Source: Boesenbergia rotunda (Eukaryota > Streptophyta > Magnoliopsida > Zingiberales > Zingiberaceae). From it: a stretch of DNA of 64,000 nt. Location: contig JAGFNQ010001184.1 of NCBI GenBank assembly GCA_024364735.1, forward strand, positions 1 to 64,000. Reading direction: 5' to 3'. The position numbers were made by a program, and so were the translations under genes. The notes under the pieces were generated by a model, which saw only the letters and a program-made list of their open reading frames with translations, was not told the origin of the DNA and ran no database searches. Below, piece by piece: positions 52,201 to 63,260 of this stretch; the first letter of the stretch is position 1; every line of letters starts with the position of its first letter.

Positions 52201-54618
52201 ATGGGGTCAAAAGAGATAGAAGAGGCATTGGAGGAGTTAAAAAATGTGTTAAAGGGGTTGGACTACCAACTAGATCGTAAAGTTCAGTCATCTACTTATC
52301 AAAAGCTACCTCAGCCACAATTTCAGCCTCTCCGGAAATTTCAGCAGCTAAATCAAGAATTCCAACAACCCTATTGGAATTTTCAGCAACCAAATCAGTT
52401 TTGTCAGCCTCAAATTCAGCAACTACAACAATTCGAGCAACCACAGCAATTCCAACAATTTCAGCCGGATTTTCAGCAAATTCAACCAAATTTCCAGAAT
52501 TTTTAGAATGGGCAGCCTTTCCAAAATTTTCAGCCCAATCAACCAAATTTTCAGCCATCAAGTCAAAGTTTTCAGCCCCCGTTTCAGCCTAATTCTCAAT
52601 ATTTTCAGCAACCATTTCAGCATTTCGAACCTCAATTCCAGCAATATAATCAAGGGCAGCAAGGCTTGCAATCATTTCCAGTTTTTCCAGCTCAAAACCA
52701 ACAAAATTTTCAGCCAACACAGCCCTTGAATCAAAATTTCCAGCCCTACGGTCAGGGGTTTCAAGGGCAGAATTTTCAGCCCTCGCCACCTAATTTTTCA
52801 GCTCAAAATTAGAACTTTCAAGGCTGTATTTCCCAGCAAAATTTTTTAGCATATCAGCCCTCTAATCAGTTCTTTAATCAGCCCCATCAGTCATGTTTTC
52901 AAGGATCTCAGCAAGCTCAACCATTTCACCCTACTTCATCCTTTCAAAATCAATCATGGAGCTTTGCTGATCAAGGAGGTTATGGGAATTCTAGTGCAGG
53001 AAATATGCAACAACAAAGGTTGGAGGAGATAGTTCAACAAGTTTTACTATATCAACAACAAGAGAAACAAAGGCAAGCCCAAAAATCAGAACAATCCCCC
53101 GGAGTTGGTTTTATATCAGTTCAAGGTGACCCTAGCGCATGGCCAAGTCCTTCTTCAAGTAATCTTGCAAATTTGATAGAAGAAGAAGATGACGTACTCA
53201 TCAAAGTCTGGGCACCTACAGCATGCATCCCTCCGGAGACTCCTATTCAAAATCCAATTCCAAATTTTTCAGCTCCAGAAGAAGAAATTGAAGCTCCACA
53301 GGACCATTCTAGACTTTTATTTTCTGATGATAGCATTATTGATGGTCCTAATTTTTCTGACACTGTTGTTGCAGATATTACAAGAGAAGAATGTAGAGGA
53401 GATGATTCCATAGGTGTAGGGGACTGCACTAAGCCCCAGGGACCACCACAAGATACAGAAGATGAACCAGAAAGTGTAGGGACTTGCATGGTGGAAGCAA
53501 GCACCCAAGGATCACCAGTTTATTGTCCACCAGAGCCTGAGGCTGAAGAGGAGCATGTACCTGACCAGGAGGAAGCCATGGACACATCTACCCTTGTAGA
53601 ACCTCCAGGTATTCTCCAGCACGCTCAGGTAAGTATTTCTCCCCTTTCTTCAGAAAACTGCAGTGAGGTACCTAGTGCTGATGTTATTGATTCTGATGAG
53701 TTTATTGATATACCTTGTGTAGAAAGTGTTTGTGAAAATCCAATAGAGGTACCAAACATTGATTTCATTGATTATCATGCATTACTTGATACATCTCCTG
53801 TAGATATGGATAGCGAAATAATTTTAGAGGCACCTATAATTGATGTTGTTTTTTATGATGAATCACTTAATACATCTTTTATGGATATGGATAGTGAAAA
53901 TTTTTTAGAAATGCCTGAAATGGATGTTATTTATTTTGATGAATCTCTTGCTATGTCATATGCTGAGGTTGAATGTGAAAAACTCATAGAGATATCTGAG
54001 ATTGATTTGATTGGCTGTAATATATTACTTGATACACCCTTGATTGAAAATAATTATGAAATTTCTATTGATGAGCCAGAACTTGATTTCCTTATTTGTG
54101 ATGAGTATCTGGATGCAAATTTGGTAGGAAATAATTCTGAAAATTTCATTGAGACACCAAGAATTGATTTAATTGAATATGATGCAGTTTTAGATTCACT
54201 TTATGCAGAGACTGAATTTATATCATTTCATTCTGACCCTGTACACTTGAGAGAGGTATTACATTGTTTTGCAGGGTCCAGAAGACTTCAGGAGTGGGTG
54301 CTCCAACTGAACAGACTTCAACCTCCTGGAAGGACTTCTAAAAGGCAGAAAGAAGGAGGAGATGATTTTACTCTAATTCGAAGAACTCCATTCCTTCCAT
54401 GGATTTTAAACTTGAATCGCCTTAGGCCACCAGAGAAATTTTTTGTAAAGTTCAAGTGTGGGGGAGTCCAAAGTCTCCCAGCCACCCAGACTCCTCCACT
54501 ACCAAGATGGAGGCTTCTTCTGGATCGACTCCGTCCACCAGAAATAAAGGGGAGATTTTTCTTTCTTGCATTTTCTTTTATCGCATTTTTCACTTTTATG
54601 TTTTCTAGAGTAAATTGA
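52201..54618 (+). pseudogene. K internal ORF, 805 codons, unknown function, two TAG stops
   Basis: One frame from ATG 52201 to TGA 54616-54618, broken only by TAG 52504-52506 and TAG 52810-52812. I do not recognise the family. Residues 1-35 are charged (MGSKEIEEALEELKNVLKGL). Residues about 36-265 are rich in Gln and Phe with dense FQ-P/N/Q repeats. Residues about 269-300 form a Gln-rich helical segment (RLEEIVQQVLLYQQQEKQRQ). Then comes a very acidic region with degenerate repeats around IDxIxxDxxLDT and E-x-P-x-ID. Near the C-terminus three repeats W-x-L-x-L-[N/D]-R-L-[Q/R]-P-P occur (about 54295, 54400, 54510), followed by a hydrophobic tail (FFFLAFSFIAFFTFMF). No retroviral enzyme motif. 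It could be a heavily altered gag. Confidence 0.75.
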
Positions 54619-57034
54619 ATAAATAGACATTGTAAATACCATGTCTTTTCTTTTAGCACTTTTTCTTTCATGACTAGGAATAAATGTATCCCTCTAGGTT
54701 ATCTTATTGTCATTTTAGAGTCTTTTGAAAATAAATTAAATTTGGTTGTTAAAACTTAGGGTTTGAGCTAATGGATGAAATCTTGGATGCTTGAGTACTA
54801 CTTGGTTTTAAATTCTTAATTGAGGACTTGGGATGAATTATTTTGACCTAGTGAGAATTAGCCTTACTTTTGTGATACACACATGTTATTAAACTCTAGA
54901 ACTTGCTTAGGTTCTTTCAAAATCATATTTGAATGATTGGATCACATCTATAGAGACTAATCACTTTGTTTCCTTTCCACATCAATTTTTAGCAATAATC
55001 ATGTTCATTCTCTTTTTCTTTGCTTATCTCTTACTCTAACCCCACCATTCTATGGGCTTGTTTGTTTGGAATGTTTCTAATGCTATTTTGCCCGAGACGG
55101 ACAAAGATTTAAGTGTGGGGGAGTGATTAGTGTTTTGGAATGTATTATTATCAAGGAAACACTTCATTTGAAAAAAAAAATTTCTGCAAATTCTATGTGC
55201 CAAGAATGAGTAAAAGAGATGGAGGCAATTGATGATGGAGCTTCCTTATCATATTTTGAAGATTTAAGTGGCAAGCAATGGAAAAATCCATGCCATTTCA
55301 GAAGAAAATTCTGAGACAAAAATTGAGAAGAAGTGGACAAGAGATTGAATCCAAAAGCAAGGAATTCAAAGAAGAAGAGATTGTTTCGGTATCACTTGAT
55401 TTCAATGGGCATAGACACAGTTAGTATCCATCTAAATCTGAATTTTTGGGTGTTGAAAATCAGTGATGCAGTGCCAAATTAAGTGAAGCAGTTTTGAAGA
55501 AGAAATCTTCAATGAAAAGCAAAAATGGCACACAAGCAAAAGCAAAGTTATGCCATATAAAAAAAAATCAGTAAGCTGAATTTGCAGCTGAATTTGTAGC
55601 TGCTAGAGCTGTTCTTTGCCGAGATCAGCAACATCTTGAGTGAAGACTGATGCAAGCTGAGAAAACAAGAGACAAGAGGAGAAATCAGATGGAATGCAGT
55701 CTTGGCACAGTTTTGTATCAATCCAAACTGAATTTTGTTTCCTTAAATCAGCAAATGCATTGCTGAATTTGACAGAACATGCAGAATGGTCTTTCAACTG
55801 AATTCAACTTTTTGGGTGAGCTAGTTTTAAGCAAAGGCTGCTGGGATGTTTATCAGAATAGAAAAAAAAGAAAGGAAAATTGCAGTGCAGGAACTTTCAA
55901 TGTGAATTTGAAAAGCTGACCAAAGGGCTGAAAAGAAAGCTGAAAAACTGCACTGCTTGAAATCTGCCGAGAGCTGAATTCTGGAGCTGATGAATGAAGA
56001 ATACAAACTGGAAAATCTGAAACTAAGCAAATTCGTGCCATTGCAAAGAAGAATACAAGTGAAGGGGCAAAGAATTTCAAGGAGGAAGAACCTAACTATT
56101 CTAGAGTATGAAATGGAAGCATTGGAGTTAGAATCTGAGCAGAAAATTCGGAAATCTAATACAAACTCTGATGCTAATTGGTCCGAAGTGTTCCAAATGA
56201 AGGTTGACTCCACCATCATTTTGATTGCAGTAGAGAAAAGGAAGAAAAAAAAACAGTTTGAGAAAAGAAAAGAAAAAGAGAGAAGCAAGTGGCACACCTT
56301 TGAGATTTCGGCACCATGAAATCATTGAAGTTTCTTTCATCCAAATTGAAGATTTGTTCCACCATCATTCTGACCTTACAAGAGAGAAAGAAAGAAAGGA
56401 AAAAAAATTCTGAGAAAAGAGTGAAAGAAACAAGGTTGGCACAAAAATTGAAACTTGGCACATTGAGATCAAATGGAGTTATTTTTCATCCAAATCAAAG
56501 GAATTACTCAAGATTTACTTCACCACACTTTTGGATATCACTAGAGGACTGTAAAGAGGGCAAATGCACATTGGAAATATTTTTGAGCAACCAAGTCTCC
56601 CACTCCATCAATTTCTCCATTTCCTTGATTTTTATTCCATTTCTTATCATTTCTATGTCTTTCACTTGTTTTTGTAGATGTTGATCCTATTCATGATTAA
56701 TGGTAGAGATTAGATAATAAGCAAGCCTATGGTAGTGCAAGAAGCATATGTGTAAGAGTGAGCTCCACTTCCATCACCAACTTAGAACATAAGAGAGAGC
56801 CACCAAAATTTCCCTTGAAAGGCTAGTGATTTAAATTCATCTCAATGACTCATGATGGATGAAAAGGCCAAGTTGTTGATTTAAGGATAAGATACTAATC
56901 CATAGAGCTTAGATTTATGAGAATTGACAACCTTAGGTAATTTCTTTTCATTTGCTTCTAATTATGCTTTAGAAAACCTAAGGGATACATATTTAGTGTT
57001 TTCGCGAGACGCTCAAGCTTAAGTGTGGGGGAGT
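54619..57034 (+). mobile_element. K 3' internal non-coding region
   Basis: About 2.4 kb, purine-rich, with short ORFs on both strands but no recognisable domain. The words AAGTGTGGGGGAG occur at about 55112 and, as the terminal polypurine tract, at about 57021-57033; a third copy lies inside the ORF at about 54452. AAAGAAAGGAAAAAA-type runs fill 55860-56420. Confidence 0.75.
57021..57034 (+). other. Polypurine tract of K
   Basis: AAGTGTGGGGGAGT immediately before the 3' LTR start TGATAAG at 57035. Confidence 0.85.
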
Positions 57035-59366
57035 TGATAAGCACCATTTTATTGATTATTTTAATTGCTAAAATCCATGTTTGACCCATGTTTTTATTGC
57101 TTAATTATGATTTTACCCTAGGTTTTGGAACTTTCTCTTATTTTGGACTTAATTGCAAATTTACACAATTTTGGGATTATTTGGCCACTAATTTTCTGAT
57201 ATATTTTTGTAGGCATGAAAGGATCCTGGACCTAGGGCATACTGGGTCAAACTTGAGTCGGATGTGAACCGGATCGAATTATCAAGCCTACGATTAATCC
57301 GGGTCGTCCGATTCAAGAGCGGCTAGATCTGAGCCATCCGGGACGATCTGAAGCAATCCGAGCTAGGATTAGGGTTGATCAAGCTCTATGATCAAGATCT
57401 GAAGGTTTCATCCCAATTCGAGCTAAATCAACCGTTGGATCAAGCAAGGAGGGCTCTAGAGCGTCCATTCACAGATAGAGTTGATCTGGACCATCCGTTG
57501 CACATCTGGAGGATCCGAGCTACCACAAGGCAGATCCTGACCCCAGATCATCATCATAAAAGTTTGGCTCAAATCAGACCAAGATCAGCCGTTGGATCTC
57601 CTCCAATCAATCACAGCCGTCCGTTGATTACTATTTAATCAAAAACGCACAGCAGCTCTTCCCTGTCGCGTCTCCGCCGCACAGTAGCTTCCTTCTTCAT
57701 TTTTCATCGTTTCTTCAGCTTTTCTTCAATTCAAGGGGCGCGACCACCTCAAATCGAAGCTCATTCCTTGAGTGACAGCAAGGATAAGGATTGGGGTTTA
57801 GTTTAGTTAGCGAATTTTCAGTAATTAGCATTAGATTTCAATTCTGCTATTTCGTTTCTGCAATTGTATCAGACGATTCATTTTCTTGTATGGATTGCTT
57901 CTATCTTAATTGGAAGCTCATCCTTGAGTGACAGCAAGGATTTGTGAGCTGAAATGAGGGATTGAAGCTTGGTTGATTCGTTTATTAGCTGTTATCTCGT
58001 TTCTGCACTTTAAGCTGTTCTGTAATTTGAATCAGATTGCTTAGTTTCAGTTTCTAATCGTTTTTCTTAAGTTAGAGTTATTTTCTGCAAGTAAATTAGA
58101 TAGGCAACTGGTGTAGTGATAGATTTCGTTTAATTTCAGTTTATTTCTTGTTTTTAGGTTGCGTATCAGCTTGTTAGGTTGTGTATCAGTTCAGTTTTGT
58201 TGTGCCCAGCTTATTGATTTCTTTCTTTTGAGTTTCTGGATTGTTTATTAAGCTAGCTCTAGCTTTAACTTCTGAATTACATTTAGTTTGTTTCCTTTAC
58301 AAAGTTTTCGAATGTAATTTCTGCATGTGATTTCATCAGATGTGTATCAGTTTTATCCCTGAAAATTAAGCTTCATTTCTGCTATTCAGTTTTCTGTACA
58401 AGTTTGAACAAAGTTTCTGAAATAGGGATTAGTGGGCATTAGTTCTCTAAGATTAGTTTGAGAATTGGAGGTGTATCTGTAATCTGAATTGTGAGTTATA
58501 GCACTTGGGTTCCCTCAGATTTCTGCAGCTGAATCGATATTTCTGCACTAGAAAGGAATTGTTGCATTTTACCTTTGTTTCCTGCATCTTCTGAATTCAG
58601 ATTTTCTTTCAGCTGTCTCTGGAATTCTCGGCTACAATTTCTGAAGTTCACAATTGATCTTTGCTTGGCATCCAAGTAGGTTTCTGAAAGTTTGTATGTA
58701 ATCCCTGCATTTCTGAAATTCTGCAATCAAACTGCTGCAGTCAATTTCTGCAGTCAATTTCTGTAGTTTTTCCCTTCAGTTCTGTAATGTTTTTGAATCC
58801 ATTAGCCATTCAGAATTGCTAGGTTACAGCCCAAGCATTTAGTTTCAGCTAATGGCACATGAGTTATCTCTTTGTATCAAGATTGCATCCATTTTTTCCA
58901 CCTTGTATCAAACTGAGTTTCATTTGGACTGTCTTGAGTTTGATTTTTGTTGTTTCATTGGTTGGCACTTGCTCTGCATTTTGAATCAAAGTCAGCTTCC
59001 AAAAATTGCTTAAGGGTTTAGATGGGTAAGTGATCCTTTTGGTTGAGTTATAATTGGCTATCCCTTGTTAAAATTCATAGTAAGCTATCCTTTTGGTTGA
59101 TCCTTTGCATTGTGTTTTCGATTCCAAATTTCAACCCAAAGACCCAATATTTATTTGAAACCCGAAATTCACAAACGACACATAAATACAAGCGCGAATC
59201 AAATTATATCAACTAGTCCCCGAGAAAAATACGACCTGTGGCCCCTATATTACATTTTCATACTTTTGATTGTAAAAGGGTTTCCAGCATTTCATTTATA
59301 AATTCTAAATCTGATGAGCCCACACTTTCGTGACAACAATTAATCTAGTATAAGTTGGGCTCGTCA
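57035..59366 (+). repeat. K 3' LTR
   Basis: 2332 bp, TGATAAGCACC...TGGGCTCGTCA, uninterrupted. It shows the empty site of L: TTCCCTCAGATTTCTGCAGC at about 58511-58530. It matches the 5' LTR with few differences. Confidence 0.95.
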
Positions 59367-59371
59367 GGCGC

Positions 59372-60202
59372 CCTGGACGTCGAGGGCGCCCTGCCACGTG
59401 TCAGCCGATCTGGATTTAGCTTGGTCAAACGTTATCCCATCCGAATAGGGATAATTTTGACTCTGGGGGCGCCCTGGTCGCAGAGGGCACCTCGGCTGAC
59501 TTCTTCCGCGTAGAAATCTCGGCTGTGGATAAAGATGAGGCTTCGCAGTCTTGGGCGCGGGGCGCCCTAGCTGCTAAGGGCGCCCTGGCTGACGAGGGCG
59601 CCCTGGCTGCTGAGGGCGCCTTGCCCAGTAAGCAGCCGAAGCCCACTTTGCTTTACTTGGTTCTGGTTCACCTTGGGGGCGCCCTGGACACTCAGAGCGC
59701 CCTGCTCAGCTGCTGCCTCACTCCTTTGAGGCTCTCTGAGTTGCAGACACACATTCCTTTGGTTTATACAGCCTTAGCTGTCTTGGTTCTGACTTTGGTC
59801 TCCAAAATGGAGCCCTAGGTCGAACCGACGCCTACTGTTCCCTCGACGGGGAACGCGTCCTCACCTACTCCTCTCGGGAGAATTTACCTGATGCCAACCG
59901 CTCCTTTGGTTGGACTTTTGCCTGACGGTCCTTTGTCAGGTCTTGGATGCCGAGCTGTCCTTCGCCCGGTGCCTAGCAGTCCTTCGCTAGGGCTTTTGAC
60001 TCTGGCATTCCTTCGCCAGTGCCTAGCGGTCCTTTGCTAGGGCTTACTTCCCTGGCATTCCTTCGCCAGTACCTAGCAGTCCTTCGCTAGGGCTTTTCCT
60101 GCACACTAGATTAACTTGTTAGAAAACAAGTATGACTTAACTTTTGACCTATGTTGCCATTATCAAAACACAGGTTTGACTTGGGTGCATTCTGCACCAA
60201 CA
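59372..60202 (-). repeat. Copia I 3' LTR, inner piece
   Basis: Continues 46951-47370 after K and one GGCGC. It has GGGCGCCCTGG-type repeats (about 59372-59705), the hairpin array (about 59915-60095), and ends TTCTGCACCAACA at 60202 next to an inverted polypurine tract. The palindromic repeat here is mostly AGGGCGCCCT, a variant of the form in A and B. Confidence 0.88.
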
Positions 60203-61181
60203 ATCTCCCCCTTTTTGATTTATGGCAACCCTTGTTCAAAAAGTTAAGTTTAAGCAAAACATGAAAAAGTTTTAACTTTTGTTCCCTCCCCCTGGAAGGA
60301 ATCTCCCCCAAGATTTTTCAAAAATTCGTGGGGTTATCAAAACTTTACTTAGTATGTATTTTGAAAACTTAAGTTTTAAAAATCTTTTGATAACTTAAGT
60401 TAAATGAATATAATGGTAATTTCTGAAAATACGAGTCTTGAGTACTTGAGAAATTTTGAAGCTTTGAGTTTAAAGTACTCAATGGTTTTAGGGTTTATAA
60501 AGTTTAAGTTGCTTAGGAATATTTTTTTTGAAAAACTTGAGCTTATAAAAGTTTTGAAAAGTTTAGGCTTTGAAGTAATTATAAGATTTTTGAAAAACTT
60601 AAGCTTTAAGTACTTATAAGATTTTTGAAAAACTTGAGCTTTAAGTACTTATAAGATTTTTGAAAAACTTAAGCTTTTAGTACTTATAAGATTTTTGAAA
60701 AGCTTTGGACAAAAAAATAGCTTTTTGAAAAATATTTTGAAAAGAAAAAAAATTTTACTTCTCTCCTTTCCTATCTCTCCCCCTTTGCCATATATCAAAA
60801 AAACCAGATAGATATTAAATTGCAAAAAAAAAACATGATTTTGCTGTACTAAACCAGGACTTATTCCAAATCAGTTAACTTTTCTTTATAGGGACCTGTC
60901 TAACCCATTTAGCTACTTACTAGCTGTTATAAACAGTAACTTTTGCTAGGGTTAGTCAAGTTAAGTGTTTCTGTTCTAGTTAGATTTTCTATGCTTGACA
61001 CTTAACTTGATTGCTATGTAAATTATATTTAGTGCCCCAATTACTGCAGATGCACTGACTTAAAGCATCTTGAATTAAGGCAAAGACCTAAGCATCTCAA
61101 CCCTTTCTAGGTTATCAATCAAAAGTACCCTAAGGTGCTTGTGAGATGCTGGCTTCTAAGTCTATAGGTGCATGCAGTTCT
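60203..61181 (-). mobile_element. Copia I 3' non-coding region, interrupted by J
   Basis: Inverted polypurine tract at 60203-60219 (ATCTCCCCCTTTTTGAT), repeats with AAGTACTTATAAGATTTTTG (about 60430-60700), an internal purine-tract complement (60771-60796), and the conserved block (about 60890-61180) homologous to A 4320-4600. It is cut at GCATGCAGTTCT by gypsy LTR J. A supported ORF is absent. Confidence 0.85.
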
Positions 61182-61522
61182 TGTAACGACCCGAAAAATT
61201 CACTCAATATTTTCTTAAAATATTAAGCATGTTTAAATAATTTTCCAAGGGACCTAGAAATATTAAGGAGAATGTTGGCCTAGAAAATCCATGTTTTCTC
61301 ATTTAAATTGAGAAAACTAAGTACCAATAAGCTTTAAATGGGCTCCAAAAATAGGTATTAATTAGGTAAAATTAATATAAATTAGGTAAAATTAATATAA
61401 ATATAAAAGAATTTTATTTAGGAATATTGGCATAATTATGGGTGATTTTAGGGGGATTTTCAGAATTTAGGAAATAAAAATAATAAAATAAATGAAATAA
61501 AAATAAAATAAAAATAAAGGTG

Positions 61523-61591
61523 CATGAGTCAAGGATTGAACCTTGGACCTCTTGTACAACCATGTAAGCCTTAACCAACTCACCTAGCAAG
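61523..61591 (-). other. tRNA-like segment, antisense in LTR J
   Basis: The minus strand reads GCTAGGTGAGTTGGTTAAGG (good A-box) and, about 25 bases on, AGGTTCAATCCTTG (B-box). The D-arm and T-arm resemble those of a tRNA or a SINE head; a confident anticodon stem is not formed. Confidence 0.5.
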
Positions 61592-62029
61592 GGATTTCTA
61601 TGAGGAAATGAAGTGGATATAGTTAAGATTAAGAAGAAGATGAAGAGTCATGAGAGACTCTTCATTTACCTCTTTAATGGATGATAAATAGGGGGGTTTG
61701 GGAGTTTCATTCTCTCTTCTTTCAATTGCATTTCCTCCTCTCTTCCTCCCTCATTCTAGCCGACCACCCTTAGAAGGTTTTCCCCTTGGAAAAGCTTCCA
61801 CCAAGGTTCCATCTCCTAGATCTAAGGTCTTCACAAGAATACAAGGACAAGGGGGCTCTAGTATCCAAAGATCTTGCAATCTTCTTCTCTTCCTAGGTTC
61901 GAAAAATCAAGAAACCCAAGGTAAGACTCCCTCACCTGTGGTATAATAGTTCCCTATGATTTCCATGTTTTTAGCATGATATATTGGTTAGTTTTTGGAT
62001 TTGATGTTGAAAGGAAGAAAAACTAAGAA

Positions 62030-62720
62030 CCTTGAGTTTAAGGGTTTCGGTCACCATGATTTACAGGTCTATAATTATGCTAAAAATCATGATAATGTTA
62101 TTTAATGTTCCCTTATGATGTGTAGAGGTTAAGTATTATTTTTGATAATTTTTGGAGTACCCTAGGACACCCTAGGGTTTCGGCCAACATGAAAGAAACA
62201 AAACTAAGAACCTTAAGTTTAAGGGTTTTGGCCACCATGATTTACAGGTCTATAATTATGCTAAAAATCATGATAATGTTATTTAATGTTCCCTTATGAT
62301 GTGTAGAGGTTAATTATAATTTTTGGGAATTTTTGGAGTACCCTAGGACACCCTAGGATTTCGGCCAACATGAAAGAAACAAAACTAAGAACCCTAAGTT
62401 TAAGGGTTTCGGCCACCATGATTTACAGGTCTATAATTATGCCAAAAATCTTGATAATGTTATTTAATGTTCCCTTATGATGTGTAGAGGTTAAGTATAA
62501 GTTTTTGGAATTTTTGGAGTACCCTAGGACACCCTAGGGCTTCGGCCAACATGAAAGAAACATAACTAAGAACCCTAAATTTAAGGGGTTCGGCCACCAT
62601 GATTTAAAGGTCTATAATTAAGCCAAAAATCTTGATAATGTTAATTTATGTTCCCTTATGATGTGTGGAGGTTAAGTATAATTTTTGGGAATTTTTGGGG
62701 TACCCTAGAGACCCCATATG
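62030..62720 (+). repeat. 183-bp tandem repeats in LTR J
   Basis: Four copies containing GGCCACCATGATTTACAGG, ATCATGATAATGTTATTTAA and GTACCCTAGGACACCCTAGG. They differ by a few changes each. Confidence 0.93.
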
Positions 62721-63144
62721 TTTCGGCCAACCTCAAGGACCCAAGGGTTAGGGTTGAGCCTTTAACTTCAAGTATATGTTTATGTGTTGCCATGATATAA
62801 GGGTGATGTAGGGAACCATGTTAAGTTATATGCCCATGCTATGCTATGAACCATGCTAAGTGATTATGTATGTTCATGATATGAATGATGCCATGATAAG
62901 TATGATAAGTTTATGTTCAGGATAGGAACGATGCCATGATAAGTATGATAGGGTTATGTTCACGATAGGAATGATGCTATGATAGGTATGTTATGATAGG
63001 TTCATGATAAGAACGATGCCATGATAAGTATGCAATGTTTATGTTCATGATAAGAATGATGCATGCCATGTTGTATGAATAAGATGTATGTATGCCATGT
63101 CTTATGAATGAAGTTAAAGTACATGCCTTTAAGGCACAGCTATG

Positions 63145-63260
63145 ATGTTAAGTATGATGAATGAATGATGATGAATGACAAGTATGATGAATGAATGATG
63201 ATGAATGACAAGTATGGTGAATGAATGATGATGAACGACAAGTATGATGAATGAAAGATG
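63145..63260 (+). repeat. 30-bp tandem repeat in LTR J
   Basis: About four copies of AGTATGATGAATGAATGATG followed by ATGAATGACA. Confidence 0.9.

Larger units (their letters stand above)
47371..59366 (+). mobile_element. Large non-autonomous gypsy-like element K, TSD GGCGC
   Basis: GGCGC at 47366-47370 and 59367-59371 flank an element with LTRs 47371-52037 (containing solo LTR L) and 57035-59366. Without L the 5' LTR is 2335 bp against 2332 bp for the 3' LTR, and they look nearly identical, so K is young. Primer site 52044-52060 fits tRNA-Asp, as in Athila elements. The 5 kb internal region holds one long broken ORF (52201-54618) and no protease, RT, RNase H or integrase. Confidence 0.92.

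Noticed and set aside
55827..56684. Overlapping ORFs on both strands (up to 156 codons) in K's 3' region
   Set aside because: Low-complexity purine/pyrimidine-rich DNA, no recognisable domain, no agreement between strands.
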